DNA from: Erpobdella octoculata
Lineage: Eukaryota > Annelida > Clitellata > Hirudinida > Erpobdellidae
NCBI GenBank assembly: GCA_963978895.1
Contig: OZ022246.1
Span: forward strand, 14,615,909 to 14,679,908
Direction of reading: 5' to 3'
DNA: 64,000 nucleotides
The notes under the pieces: generated by a model
Database searches by the model: none
The model's input: only the letters and a program-made list of their open reading frames with translations
What the model was told of the DNA's origin: nothing
Shown: positions 1-10,713 of the stretch, piece by piece
How the letters are laid out: every line of letters begins with the position of its first letter
Position numbering within the stretch: position 1 is the first letter of the stretch
Position numbers and translations under genes: made by a program

Positions 1-12
1 CCATTCCTTTTG

Positions 13-732
13 TCAAACTGTCTCTTCATGCAAGATTTTTTTTTCTGAATACTTTTCATCTTTTTTAGTACTTAGTTGTAAGTCTGATAGTGGTGTTCTA
101 ATTTGTCTCCCCAAAAAAATTTTTGCGGGAGATTTTTGATGTGGACTAGATGGGCATGGTGTAGATCTATAACACAATAAAAACTTTTGCACCAATTCCT
201 CGGTAATTCCTTCACCTTTTAGCTTTTGTATGGTTCTTTAGAAAGTATCAACAAATCTTTCTGCATGACCACTACTTTGTGGATGAAAAGCAGGTATTGG
301 GATATGACTGATAAATTTTGACTGACAAAACCTTTCAAATTCCATAGAAGTAAACTGTGTTCCGTTATCTGATACCAATGTCTTGGGAAATCCATACCGA
401 GCAAACATTCTGTTCAGCTTGCGAATTGTCGTTGTTGAAGTAGCCGCACTCATTTGTATTATCTCTGGCCATTTGGAATATGCGTCTACTACAACCAGAA
501 ACATTGAATTCTCCATTGGTCCCACGAAATCAATGTGAATTCTCTCCCAGGCCTGTGTTGGTTCAGGCCATGGTGACGTGTTTTTTATAGGCGTTTTAGC
601 TGCTTTTTGACACGCATCACAGCTTTTCACCATACTTTCAATATCATTATCGATTCCATGCCAATACACCGACTGTCTGGCCAGCATTTTCATTCTCGGA
701 ATTCCTGGATGACCCTGATGTAGCATCCTCAA
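13..732 (-). pseudogene. Ty3/Gypsy integrase remnant
   Basis: Integrase inserts retroelement cDNA into the genome. The minus-strand frame from 732 carries an HHCC-type zinc-binding region (HQGHPG near its start, CDACQKA downstream) and then the catalytic core: HIDFVGP with the first Asp, VSDNGTQF with the second Asp, and FHPQSSGHAER around the Glu region. A frame change near 220 separates this from the C-terminal part at 13-195 (LLCYRSTPC, SPAKIFLGRQIRTPL). The order fits the Gypsy pol 3' end of the K02A2.6-like type. No LTR is visible before the window edge, so the 3' end of the element may lie outside. Frameshifted, so not functional. Family assignment rests on motifs I recognise. Confidence 0.9.
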
Positions 733-1320
733 TATACGCTGTTGCAGTTTTTTTTAATTACTGCTCTTATACCCATAAATAGAATGCCATCATGTAAAGT
801 CAAATCAGTTGCTTTACTTTGGAATGCATTCCAGTTTGATCTAGGTTTAATTTTTGGCCAAAATCCTTTTTTAATAATCTCACTTAACTCTCTGAGTCAG
901 AGTCTTCTTTTGTCATGATATGAATATCTTTCTTACTAACAGGTAATTGTCTCATCGTATCCTCTTATATCATTGTGATGTCTTCGTTTACACCTGCTAT
1001 TATCAAATCCTCATTTCCTGTTGTTCTTTGAATCAATGAGTCTTGATAAAAAGACTTGGGTTCCTCCTTAAATTTGGGCTTCTCTCTACTGAAATGTCTT
1101 TTAGGACTTTTGTAGGTGATCTTTCTGAATAGTGATTAACCTTACTAACTAAGGTTTCTCTATCTGAAATTATCATTTGTTCTGTATGTAACAGTGTTAT
1201 TCTTTCACATTCTTCAATAAGCTCTTCCAGTAAGCAGTCTTGTTCTACCTTGAGCAGTAATTTGTGCTTAATGTTTAAATATTTTGGATCCTTCAATCCC
1301 CATATAAAGTGTAAGCACAT
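733..1320 (-). pseudogene. Gypsy gag and RNase H-integrase linker fragments
   Basis: Two pieces of the same minus-strand element. At 733-860 the reverse strand reads LTLHDGILFMGIRAV, the linker between RNase H and the integrase zinc finger, joined to the integrase by a frameshift. At 1033-1320 a 95-residue frame (FIWGLKDPKYLNIKHKLL, then LEELIEECERITLLH) resembles the part of Gypsy gag just before the zinc knuckle. Protease, reverse transcriptase and most of RNase H, normally about 2.5 kb, are missing between the two pieces, so the copy has a large internal deletion. The gag call is weaker than the integrase call. Confidence 0.6.
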
Positions 1321-2400
1321 ACTGGCTTCTTTTGTTAAATTTTCCCAGTGTGCTTCGTTGCGTATATAGAGTACAATTTTCAGTTAACTTTATTTTATTT
1401 TACATCATAATAAAAATTTCAAAATGTTTTTAAAACACGCTGAAAATTACCAAAATGCTTTAGTTGGAAAGGTTTATATTTCCTAAACAGCCAAATTGTC
1501 ATTTTTGGATAGAAATTTGTGTACTTTTAAGGCTTTACAGACAAATTTAGAAAAAAATGGTATGAAAATGAGAGGGGACAATCAAACAAAAGTCATTCAT
1601 CAGTAAAAGCCCACACTAATGTTTTTTGGAGGCTCATTTACACAACATCCCCAGCACTGCCAACAGCTATACATGAGTTTATTAGCTAATACATGCTTAA
1701 ATAAATATTATACTCAGAATAAACCATTTCACTAGTGGTGGATCAGTTATTCTGGATAGTTTTCCTCAAATCAAAGTGTTTATAGAAACGTGAATGGAGT
1801 AAAAAGTAGAGCATCGGGGGGAAGCATCCCCAAAGATAATGATAATGATGATATTGATATAACAATAGAAGGAGTCACAGTTGTTACAATTAATTATAAA
1901 TGTTTTAATTATAAATAATTTGTCTATTTTTGTCTAAAAAAATTTAAACCATAAATCCAGGGGGCAAGTGCCCCTTCTTGGTCCCGCTTGCGGTCGCCCA
2001 TGGCATTCATGAGTGCCCGTCCATAGGGGCGAAAAAAGTCCTCCCTCCTAAAAAATTGATGACATTTTTTATACCATTGTTTACAAATTTATTCGTGTAT
2101 AATGGATTTGCCCCTCATACTAAAAATTTAAAATGTAACTACGTAATAATGGTAAAAATGTTTGTGCTATAAATGGAAATCCATCATTGTTTGTATGCTT
2201 GAAATGAGCGTATACATTGACTGAGAGCTTAACTCTTTACTAAATTTAGTTTTATTTAATATTGATTTTATTCATAAGTTTATTACTAAATATTATGAAC
2301 ATAATTTAAATTTGTTTAATGATTTGTTTAATGAAAATTATTTTTAACTTCCACAATGGGGGGGCTCGGGCCCCCTCGATCCCCCCTGGATCCGCCTGTA
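1321..2400. other. Non-coding AT-rich stretch, possible MITE debris
   Basis: No convincing gene. Two C/G-rich patches (about 1950-2030 and 2355-2398, the latter with runs of G then C and a TGGATCCGCC end) look like the ends of short hAT-like MITEs, but I could not pair ends or find a target duplication. The 64-codon plus frame at 1978 has no recognisable content. Confidence 0.35.
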
Positions 2401-2740
2401 TATGAGTGTCTGTCTGTCTGTCTGTAATTCTATTTGTCTGTCTGTTTGTCCTTTGTTTTCCAAAATAACTTTTAAATAATTTAAAAAAATATTCTAAATA
2501 GATTTCACCCTATTCTCAGTCCTCGCAAATGTACACAAAAAATTTCATAAAAATCCGTTCAGCCGTTTCGAAGGAGTTCAATTACAAACACTATGACACG
2601 ACTTTCAAACTTTTCAAAATAATTTTAAAACAATATTATAAATAGATTACACCCTATTCTCAATCATCCAAATGTACAAAAAAAATTTCATAAAAATCGG
2701 TTAAAGGAGTTCAATTACTAACACTATGACACGAGATTTA
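2401..2740. repeat. Interspersed repeat with GTCTGTCTGT and AAATCGGTT-type motifs
   Basis: Contains GTCTGTCTGTCTGTC and two tandem copies (about 2520-2600 and 2640-2730) of a block reading AAAATTTCATAAAAATC, GTTCAGCCGTTTCG, GGAGTTCAATTAC and ACACTATGACACGA. The same block recurs at 4599-4720. It resembles the 3' untranslated tails of common invertebrate RTE-like or Helitron repeats; the superfamily is not settled. Confidence 0.5.
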
Positions 2741-2962
<222 letters not shown>

Positions 2963-3061
2963 TAGGTGATTTTTTTCCCAACCTTCAAGTTTTATTACAA
3001 GTTTATTGGTTTTACACACAATTAAAAACTAACTTAATTTATTTGGAGTTATAATTTTTCA

Positions 3062-3292
3062 GATATAGTCGATGATGTGTTTGAAAATAAATCTGAGGTG
3101 CCAGCTGTAACAGCATTGGATTCAAATTTGCTGAATTTTGACTTACAGAAGTTACAAGCAACCACCATACAGAAAGAAAGAGATGAAATTGTCCCATTGA
3201 TTAGTGTCGATATTCACTGCACTTCCTGTGAGGGTTCTAAACAAACAGTGGAAGCTCTTAGTAATTTTGAATCTATTCAAGTTCACTCTGAT
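3062..3292 (+). CDS. Candidate internal exon of an unidentified host gene
   Basis: A 231-bp stretch open in one frame (IVDDVFENKSEVPAV at the start, CTSCEGSKQTVEAL in the middle, VHSDG at the end), preceded by a pyrimidine-rich tract ending TTTTTCAG and followed by GTGAGC, a fair splice donor. Joined to the next plausible acceptor (TTGTTTTTCAG, ending 3602) it would read GGT TAT TTA TAG, giving a short terminal exon with an immediate stop and an AATAAA at about 3687. Without splicing the frame also stops at once (GEL, stop). I recognise no domain. It is the only segment with no resemblance to a mobile element that combines an open frame and both splice signals. Inference only; it could be part of an unknown repeat. 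Confidence 0.35.
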
Positions 3293-3970
3293 GGTGAGCT
3301 ATGATGTTTAATGTAAAACCAAACCTTAATTGTGATGAATATTTTTTAGAGTTACAAGTATTTTGTTGTATAAATTTTATGAATTTATCATTAATGTAGT
3401 TCAGTGTCTTTTATGTCACTGCACAATAACGCAGAATCATGTTCTCTAATGTATTAAAACTAATAACATTATTCTGCTTATATGATTTTAATATCGTCTT
3501 ATACTGTCATAATAAACTTATTTATTTGAAAATAAGAAAATTGGTGTTAATATGCCTTGTGATCCAAAGCTTGGATGTTTGGGTCATTTTTTATTGTTTT
3601 TCAGGTTATTTATAGATTTCTTTGTGATTGGGAGTCTATAAAAGAAAACAGACACAGCTTTTTCAACTCTAATCATATGATTTTCAATGGAATAAAAAAT
3701 TTAGTATTTGTTGTTTTGTGCAAACACGTCTCAGTTCTCAGAAATGATTTTACGGGGTTTAGTTAAAATCTGTGTTTAAAATATGTCTATACATATATAG
3801 ACATATTATATATATATATACTAGCTGATCCAGCAAATGTTGTTTTGTCTAATAAATTATTTTGGTTTTCTTATTAAAAGTTTAATGTACAAAATTATGA
3901 CAATTTAAAAAAATCGATATCAATCCTTCCCCGCTTGCTCTTCCATTCCCGCTTGGTCTCCCTCTCCCGC
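3293..3970. other. AT-rich non-coding, possible intron and 3' end of the preceding gene
   Basis: Holds a possible 310-bp intron, a possible acceptor at 3602 and AATAAA signals near 3505 and 3687. No other feature is visible apart from a short TA run at about 3807-3820. Confidence 0.25.
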
Positions 3971-4022
3971 TTGCTAAGGTAGAATAAAGGAAAATGCATA
4001 TATATATATATATATATATATA

Positions 4023-4170
4023 TGAATATATTTAAAATATTTTGGCACTAAATGTTCATTCAAACATGCTCTGTTGAAGTATACACGCCATTTAGAAGAC
4101 ACGGGTTTGTCAATTAAACGTTTAAAATATTTTAAGTGAGAGAAAACACTTTTACTAAATCTTAAATCAA

Positions 4171-4180
<10 letters not shown>
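4023..4180 (-). mobile_element. PLE terminal fragment
   Basis: The minus strand reads FSKSVFSHLKYFKRL, then SSKWRVYFNRACLNEHLVPK and runs into a TA microsatellite (3998-4022). This is the N-terminal ORF segment carried in PLE pseudo-LTRs. It starts at a second TA run (4181-4222), so it is a fragment between two TA tracts. Confidence 0.8.
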
Positions 4181-4215
<35 letters not shown>

Positions 4216-4217
<2 letters not shown>

Positions 4218-4361
4218 TATATAAATACGTTGGCAAACAAGGAATTCGTTAATAGTCTATCTTTCCAACAACGGGCTTCCCTTCGACGTTTTGAGTCTTT
4301 GGCGAAAAAATTAACAAATACAAAATGGGCAATTATCTTCAATGGAGTTTGCGTACAAGAA
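4216..4361 (+). mobile_element. PLE terminal fragment, opposite orientation
   Basis: The plus strand reads ANKEFVNSLSFQQRASLRRF, then TNTKWAIIFNGVCVQE, homologous to the fragment at 4023-4180 but inverted, and again runs directly into a TA tract (4361-4384). The two inverted fragments share the short TA tract between them. Confidence 0.75.
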
Positions 4362-4384
4362 TATATATATATATATATATATAC

Positions 4385-4455
4385 GGTTTAGCCGTTTCGG
4401 AGGAGTTTATATATAATATATAGGACTAACTTACAAACAGACAGACTCACAAATA

Positions 4456-4523
<68 letters not shown>

Positions 4524-4598
4524 TATTTGTGAGTCTGTCTGTTTGTAAGTTAGTCCTATATATTATATATAAACTCCTCCGAAACGGCTAAACCGATT
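4385..4598. repeat. 214-bp near-perfect palindrome with a TA centre
   Basis: Arms of about 75 bp: CGGTTTAGCCGTTTCGG, later ACAAACAGACAGACTCACA on the left, and the exact reverse complement on the right (TGTGAGTCTGTCTGTTTGT through CCGAAACGGCTAAACCG). About 60 bp of TA lies between the arms. The right arm continues as the same repeat family seen at 2401-2740, so this is two head-to-head copies. Confidence 0.85.
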
Positions 4599-4976
4599 TT
4601 TATGAAATTTTTTGTGTACCTTTACTCCGACCTACCAAACTTACACAAAAAATTTCATAAAAATCGGTTCAGCCGTTTTGGAGGAGTTTGGATACAAACA
4701 CCGTCATGAGCTTTTTATGTTTATTGTAATAGTTTATAGTCCTTTACACCAGGGGTTTTAAGACTAAAATGGCTGTATGTTGGAAACACCTATGTACTTC
4801 CTGTCATGGATCATAATTTGATCTTTTTAACTTTCCCCTCCTCCTTTCTCCAGGCTTGGGACTGGCTTGCAAAAGCAAGGCGGAGTTGAGCTTTTTATGT
4901 ATATAGATAATAATAATAATAATGTTTGACAATATTTAGAGTGGTGTAAATCCTAAAGGACTTCAAGGCCACTAAA

Positions 4977-4978
<2 letters not shown>
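4599..4978. repeat. Repeat tails and a SINE 3' fragment
   Basis: 4599-4720 repeats the AAATTTCATAAAAATCGG block. 4908-4972 has a short TAA run followed by GTTTGACAATATTTAGAGTG and a TTCAAGGCCACT end, the 3' tail of the SINE at 19598-19807 in minus orientation. Nothing coding is seen. Confidence 0.55.
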
Positions 4979-5017
<39 letters not shown>

Positions 5018-5020
<3 letters not shown>

Positions 5021-5170
5021 AGCAAATTTTGGCATTAAATTCTCTTGCAAACAGGCTTGAAGAAAAACTCTTCTAAACTTGACTTAAATGAGACAACTTT
5101 CCTCATAATGCGTTCCACTTTTATAAATCGTGGAATTAGACCAGCCTCAAACAAACTATTATAATTCATA
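5018..5170 (-). pseudogene. PLE terminal ORF segment abutting TA tract
   Basis: The minus strand reads NYNSLFEAGLIPRFIKVER and FKSSLEE, then after a one-base frame change ACLQENLMPKFAVY, directly followed by the TA run. This is the standard PLE N-terminal segment ending CL.E.L.PK. Confidence 0.8.
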
Positions 5171-5196
5171 ATAGGAAGTATTTTTATTTTAATTAA

Positions 5197-5235
5197 TGTC
5201 GACGCGTTTCGGAGACACTCTCCATTTTCAAGGCA
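5197..5235 (-). ncRNA. Hammerhead ribozyme-like motif, U3-A8 variant
   Basis: On the minus strand: core TTGAAAA in place of CTGANGA, an extra T, stem II GGAGA/TCTCC, GAAA, palindromic stem III ACGCGT, cleavage-site C, then GACA. The two core changes hit C3 and G8, which pair in the active fold, and give a U3-A8 pair. Stem I is imperfect here (TGCC against GACA, one mismatch). It lies just upstream of the N-terminal ORF copy, as expected for a PLE pseudo-LTR. Confidence 0.6.
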
Positions 5236-5494
5236 GGAGGGGCAGACGGGACAGCAGCAAACTTAATTGAGGAATCAAAAAAAGTTTTAAGGTGGATGAA
5301 AATGTATCGAACTGTTTATTAATAGATGGGGCAAGTTTTTTGATAAACAGAGCCTTACGAATCTTCAGGTGTGGAAAGTTGTTTTCTTTAAATTTTATTG
5401 TAGTATTTTCATCAAGAAGCTTTCTTGTTGGTTTACAATGGTGTGACGTTCTAAAATGTTTCTTTATTGCACTGTTCTGAATGTGCATAGTGAT
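5228..5494 (-). pseudogene. PLE GIY-YIG endonuclease C-terminal part
   Basis: Minus-strand frame with MHIQNSAIKKHFRTSHHCKP, then RKALFIKKLAPSINKQFDTF. This is the conserved end of PLE endonucleases: a His-rich LTMHIQ...H block, then KEAL...P.INKQF...LKLF. The initial residues of the frame derive from the hAT insertion, not from the PLE. The frame ends shortly before the hammerhead motif. Confidence 0.85.
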
Positions 5495-6595
5495 CAGTGA
5501 TATTTTAGTTATGAAAATCATTTTAGTTTTAGTTAATTTTGGCTAAAGTCATTTTTATTTTATTTAGTTTTCCTAAATGCAATTATTTTAGTTTTTATAT
5601 AGTTTTGATGCTATCATTCTAGTTTAGTTTAGTTATTATTAGTTTATTGAAATTTTTGCTCATATATTTTTATTTCAATATAATAAATATTAACTGTCTA
5701 TGTCAACAAGTAGATCAAGCACGCATATTCAACGATTTTTCCATCCTGTTGCGTCTGCCAACTGTCAAAATCCCACAAACTGAGAAAAGTCGCTCCCCAA
5801 AAGCTTGCGAAGCTGGTGCCGATATCAAATCCAACGCAATCAGAGGACTGAAGTATTCAACTGCTGCTTCTGGTACCAGAACTCAATTGAGGAGAGGCTG
5901 TAATCATATAGGAATGAGCTGACTTCTTTATTAATATATTGAGTGAGATGGTTTTTAGCAGTGCACCATCCACATCAAGAACCACTTGCCTTGTTGACTG
6001 TCCAGTAAGTTTTGCTGAAAGCAGGGGAAAATCTTTAATCGTTGAGTGGACTGTCGACAATTGCGGTTGACTTGATGGCTGCTTATGTAGGTAGGGTTGG
6101 AGTTTAACCTATACAAAAAAAATATGTTTCAACTTAAAACAAATTACATAAATAAGTTAAAATCAAGTATTTCTATAAAATTATCATGCTAGCTACATTA
6201 TCAAGAGCACTTATACTATCAACTATATTACTATATAACTTTTTAGTAAAGTATACTATAGTAGCAAATAAAAACTAACCATCAATTTGAATCTTCTTGC
6301 TTGCATTGACAATCAATTGATTTTGCTCCAACTCAATCATGTCATTAAAAATTTCTTTGTGGTGATGTTGAGATGGTTTTTAAGATTAGTCGGATTCTTA
6401 GTTGCAACAAGTGCGACGCATTTTGAACCATTCGCTAAAGCCACGAGACATCGACTTTTGTTTTCTGTTTCTTCAAATTTAAAATAAGTCCGCACACTGC
6501 TGTTGGGAAATTCAATTTTCGTTTCGTTATAATTTTAGTTAAGTATGGTCGATTTTTTCGTATTAGTTTTAGTTTTCGTTACTAAAATATCACTG
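5495..6595 (-). mobile_element. hAT transposon hAT-1 with BED finger remnant
   Basis: Terminal inverted repeats CAGTGATATTTTAGT (left) and the reverse complement ACTAAAATATCACTG (right), flanked by the perfect 8-bp duplication ATAGTGAT at 5487-5494 and 6596-6603. This is diagnostic of hAT. The minus strand around 6480-6350 encodes CLVALANGSKCVALVATKN and LKNHL, a BED-type zinc finger of a hAT transposase; the rest of the transposase is absent. At 1.1 kb it is a deleted copy. It interrupts the PLE endonuclease. Confidence 0.9.
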
Positions 6596-6603
6596 ATAGT
6601 GAT

Positions 6604-6994
6604 GAGACGTGGAGCAAGACTTGTGCTGGTGTGACCTATATATAATGTCTCCACCGTAGCCTACTATACTATGTGGAAGCGGGCATTGAAATAGGTACAC
6701 GAGATGAGTCTGCTGTAGGGCACTTGGATTGTAAGAGAGGTTATTTTTTATGACTTAATTAGAGGTCTTAAGATTTTTATAGTAAATGTGAATATTCAAC
6801 TTGTGTTTATTAGACTCACAGAAAACAACATTTTTTCTAATTATAAGTTTTATGGCCCTTTCGTCAGAAGCATAATTACTGTGCATTTGATTGCAATAAA
6901 ATAAAGGCACTTCTTTTATGCCAGAGCTTTGAACTCTTAGATGAGAAGATTTAGCTGCAACTTCATTATTGCTGGGTTGAACAAGACGTGAGAC
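6604..6994 (-). pseudogene. PLE linker and GIY-YIG endonuclease start
   Basis: This piece continues element A after hAT-2. The reverse strand carries the end of the linker and then the endonuclease start, with YIGHTSTSLAPRLI encoded at about 6640-6604. In PLEs the GIY-YIG nuclease nicks target DNA for target-primed reverse transcription. Several frame changes are present. hAT-1 begins where the domain would continue with MHIQNSAIKKHF (5494-5460), so removing the hAT restores colinearity. Confidence 0.75.
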
Positions 6995-8849
6995 CAGGGC
7001 CGTAACCAGCTATGGGCCTGGGCCCTCCCAGTTTTGTTCAGGCCCCCTAGTTTTGGTCGCCCCCCCCCCCAGTTTTTTTTATTGCTGTCTAGTTCAACAA
7101 AAAATGTAGGCGAAGGATGATAAATTGTGTATGATTTAAAAAACATGCCTCAAAATGCCAAGTCTTTTATCCAAAACGAGGTAATCGAATTGATGGCACA
7201 GATGGTACAAGTTTTGATTGTCGAAAAATGCAAAGATTCTGACATTAACTGGTATTCGATCAAGTGCCACGAAACTCAAGATCAGTGCAATGTTGAGGAT
7301 ATGTCGATTGTCATTCGCTATGTGCGTTGTGGAAAGGCAATAGAGCAAATGATCTCAATGATCAAGGTTAGTGAGTTAGATTCTAAAAGCCTGACACGTT
7401 CGCTGCTTACAGATCTTCAGGCCTAGCAGCTGGACCCCGCTCGAATTTTGAGTCAATGTTATGACGACGCCAGTGTAATGAACGGCGGAAAGAGAGGTGT
7501 CCAGAAAATATTGCAAGACACTCTGGGCTGCCGAATTCCGTACGTGCACTGCATCGCCAACTCCATCATGTGGTTGCGCACGCTATGGAATCAGAGATAA
7601 AGATAAACAACTTTTTTAACTTATATGATCAATTGTATGTAGGTGACACAATAAAGCGGTTACTTACTCAAAGATGGACTGGCCCTTATAAATCTGCAAT
7701 GGTTGTCAAAAACAACAGAGAGGAAATTTTGCAGATCCTCGAAATTGTTGCCAACTTAGAAAAAGCTCTGGTTGATGTGCTGGTTGAGCAGCCCAGTTTA
7801 AAAGAAAGATTTTTTTCAAATGCCGTTGTCAAAATACTGAGCTTGCTGTCAACGGTCAGTGCTTTGTTGCAAGGTCGCTTGTGCAATTGTCTCTTGTTAT
7901 GGAACTGATCTTCACAGCCTTGTTGTCTGCAGAGGTCTCTGATCAAATGGCAGATGGTGCTGGCTTTTCATCAAATGAGGATGACCATGCGTAGTGTCAG
8001 TAAAGCGCAAACAAGTTCAGAGCACCTGGCTGACCGGCTCTGTGGTCACCTTCAGTTTGGGTCATTACCATGTTATTGGTTTTAAAGTTACTTCACGCGA
8101 GCTCATGAGCTCTACAACACCATTTTGAAATGAACCACCAATTTGGGGAGTCCAACTTGGCTTTGTTTCAAGCTGTAGAATCTTTCGTTCCATCATCTCA
8201 GAACATTCTTGTTGAGAAGTGCTTGGAGCCACCATTCAGCCAGCTGCTTTGCCTCGACCAAATTGCCCTCCCTAGCGAATTGCCTAGTTCAATGGAACTG
8301 TGCCGTAACAAATTCCAGCCAAATTCGTCGTAGGAAGATGCAACATATGCAATGCTGCAGTACCGCGATGCATTTCCAAATGTGTATCAGCTGTATGCCT
8401 AAGCAATCACCAGCGGTGTGTCGACTGCTACGTGCGAGAGCAGTTTCTCCACTCTTACGCGGATTCTGCGGCCTTATCGCCAACCAATGGGCCTTGAGCG
8501 TAAATTTAAACTGGTACTACTTGCTTTTGAGAAGGATTTTACGCTAAAAATAGATTTGAACACTTTCATAGAAAAGTTTGTCCAAAAATCGCACCGTATT
8601 GTTCTCTGACATTATGATCCATTTGATGTGTTTTTTTACATGTTGATTCAGAATATTTTCAAATTCAATTAAATATGGTAGATTAAGATTCCAATTTCAA
8701 TCGCTAAACCTGTTTTTTGCGTGAAGCACATTTTGGGGGATAAATCACTGGAATGTGCAATTTATGTGATTAGAAAATTTATACAGTGCCCCCCCCCCCA
8801 AAAGTTTTTCGGCCCCCCCCCACCTTCCAAATTCCTGGTTACGGCCCAG
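6995..8849 (+). mobile_element. hAT transposon hAT-2 with broken transposase
   Basis: Ends CAGGGCCGTAACCAG and CTGGTTACGGCCCAG, flanked by the 8-bp duplication CGTGAGAC (6987-6994 and 8850-8857). Poly-C tracts lie just inside both ends. The plus strand carries transposase pieces: 7127-7426 (SFIQNEVIELMAQM, a DUF4371-like region as in ZMYM1-type hATs), 7570-7908 (RWTGPYKSAMVVKNNREEIL), and the C-terminal dimerisation region at 8418-8609 (TCESSFSTLTRILRP, LVLLAFEKDFT). Many stops and frameshifts, so inactive, although the ends look intact. It is inserted in PLE-A. Confidence 0.93.
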
Positions 8850-9577
8850 CGTGAGACGAACCTGTTAATAACTCTATCAATGTATGAGTTGGCGTAATTA
8901 TTGTTAACAAGAAGCTGTTTTACACGAGTAACCTCCCTATGGAAGCTACTCCAATCTTCACTCAAATTGTATGCACGAAGAAGGTAGTTGTTGATAACAC
9001 TGGTTTTATACCTGTCGGGGCATTCACTATGAGCGTTTAAACATACACCAGTATTAGATGGTTTAACGTAAACTGATGATGTGAGTCCATTAACTGTTTT
9101 AGTAACAAGAGTATCTAGAAATGCAAGCTGGTTGTGATTATTAGAATTTTCATAGGCGAATGTTTGTACAGATTTTTTCTCAAATCAACAATCTCTTTTT
9201 CAGAATCAACAAGAATAAAAATATTGTCAACGTACCTGGCATAAAGCAAAGGTTTATTGCTGCAGTCTTTGAAAACGTTGTTGGCGAATAAAGACCCAAG
9301 GGTGAGCCCATGGCAACGCCATCTATCTGCACATATAGACCGCCACCTGGGTGTCTAAACGGAGAATCAAGAGTACAGATGCGAAGAATGTCAACCAACA
9401 AATCCTCAGGAAAAGGAAGTGGTGACAACGAATGATGGCGATAAACTTGCTCACAGCTAACACAAATTGTTTCTTCAACAGGCACGTTAGTAAAAAGGCT
9501 TTCAACATCAAATGAAGCAATAGTTCCATTTCCAACTTCTGTTTCTCCACGACTTCGTTCTGAGGGATAATTGTCAT
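8850..9577 (-). pseudogene. PLE reverse transcriptase fragment
   Basis: PLE reverse transcriptase copies the element RNA at a chromosomal nick. Visible blocks are [11 protein letters not shown] (first catalytic Asp region), DILRICTLDSPFRHPGG, and QIDGVAMGSPLG. A frameshift follows; the YVDD-type box is damaged but DNIFILVDSE-like sequence can be read in another frame near 9200-9230. Past that, EDWSSFHREVTRVKQLLVNN at 8965-8880 is the linker between reverse transcriptase and endonuclease. The 5' half of the reverse transcriptase is missing. Frameshifted and cut by a hAT at 8849, so inactive. Confidence 0.88.
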
Positions 9578-10033
9578 ATTGTTGTCTTAAAAACTGATAA
9601 AGGATCGAGTTATGTTATCATGGATCGAGACAAATATTTAACTAAGCTTGATTTAATTACCTCTGACATCAATAAATTCAAGAACATTTGTCATGATCCC
9701 TCTAACGAGATTAAAAGTTGTTGTGTTATACTAAAGATAAGACCTTGACCAAACTTGTTGGTGATTTTTCTCCTGCTTACTTATACGGCACTGTAAAGGT
9801 TCATAAAGAAAACTTTCCGTTACGACCGATTATATCTCAGTACCCTACAGCTACTTATAACTTAGCTAAATACATCAATAAATCAATGCTTACACCATAC
9901 TGTCCTGATCTATACAGTCTTCGACCTTCACAGGAGTTTGTTAACTTGATTCACGGTTGTTCTGCTAATGGAATTATTGCTTCACTTGATGTTGAAAGCC
10001 TTTTTACTAACGTGCCTGCTGAAGTAACAATTC

Positions 10034-10035
<2 letters not shown>
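9578..10035 (+). pseudogene. PLE-B reverse transcriptase N-terminal half
   Basis: The plus strand reads VVLKTDKGSSYVIMDR (the conserved DKG block), then KLVGDFSPAYLYGTVKVHK, PLRPIISQYPT and [16 protein letters not shown], the fingers and first palm motif of PLE reverse transcriptase. One frame change lies near 9715. The gene stops abruptly at the first catalytic block, where a TA microsatellite begins (10036). It joins PLE-A head to head at about 9577. Confidence 0.9.

Positions 10036-10129
<94 letters not shown>
10036..10129. repeat. TA microsatellite
   Basis: About 47 TA units between the truncated PLE-B gene and an inverted PLE end. Confidence 0.97.
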
Positions 10130-10132
<3 letters not shown>

Positions 10133-10310
10133 AAGCAAACTCGATTGAAATAAGTAGCACACTTGGCTGAATCGATTTTATTTTTAATTTTTTCCAGTAG
10201 TCTAAATCGGTTTAAAAATAATTTATTATCAAACACAAACTCCATAATCTTATAGGCTTATAGATCTATTTCGGCAAATTTTGCCATCTTCAGAGCCGTT
10301 TAACTTTTTT
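10130..10310 (-). mobile_element. PLE terminal repeat with hammerhead
   Basis: On the minus strand, the hammerhead motif (10297-10255) is followed by an ORF from 10245 ([19 protein letters not shown], then [14 protein letters not shown]) that runs straight into the TA tract. The same sequence is found at 45361-45525 and, without the hammerhead, inverted at 10470-10577. This is the PLE pseudo-LTR unit. Confidence 0.85.
10255..10297 (-). ncRNA. Hammerhead ribozyme motif (canonical core)
   Basis: Minus strand in order: GGCT (stem I), CTGAAGA core, extra T, stem II GGCAAA/TTTGCC, GAAA, palindromic stem III ATAGATCTAT, cleavage-site A, AGCC (stem I partner). All core positions fit the CUGANGA...GAAA consensus. 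It lies 10 bp upstream of the PLE N-terminal ORF start at 10245. Confidence 0.8.
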
Positions 10311-10469
10311 AAAAATAGAATGCAGTGACTAAATGGTAAAAGGTACAACTAATTAAAAGGAATTAAAATAAACTTTAAATTCATTAAGTACAAATGTAAC
10401 AACATAAAAAATATTTAAATTAAAATAATTATAATAATAACAGTAATAACTAAATAATTAAGATCAGTT

Positions 10470-10713
<244 letters not shown>

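Larger units (their letters stand above)
5018..9577 (-). mobile_element. Penelope-like element A with endonuclease, broken by two hAT insertions
   Basis: Read on the minus strand: reverse transcriptase (9577-8850), hAT insertion (8849-6995), linker and GIY-YIG start (6994-6604), hAT insertion (6595-5495), endonuclease C-terminus (5494-5228), hammerhead motif (5235-5197), the repeated N-terminal ORF segment (5170-5030), then a TA microsatellite (5017-4979). The last two parts show the pseudo-LTR organisation known for PLEs, where the element's 3' end repeats its 5' end. At 9577 the truncated 5' end abuts a plus-strand PLE. Confidence 0.88.

Noticed and set aside
1736..2400. Complete hAT MITE bounded by TGGTGGATC and TGGATCCGCC
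   Set aside because: Ends do not pair well and no 8-bp duplication is visible.
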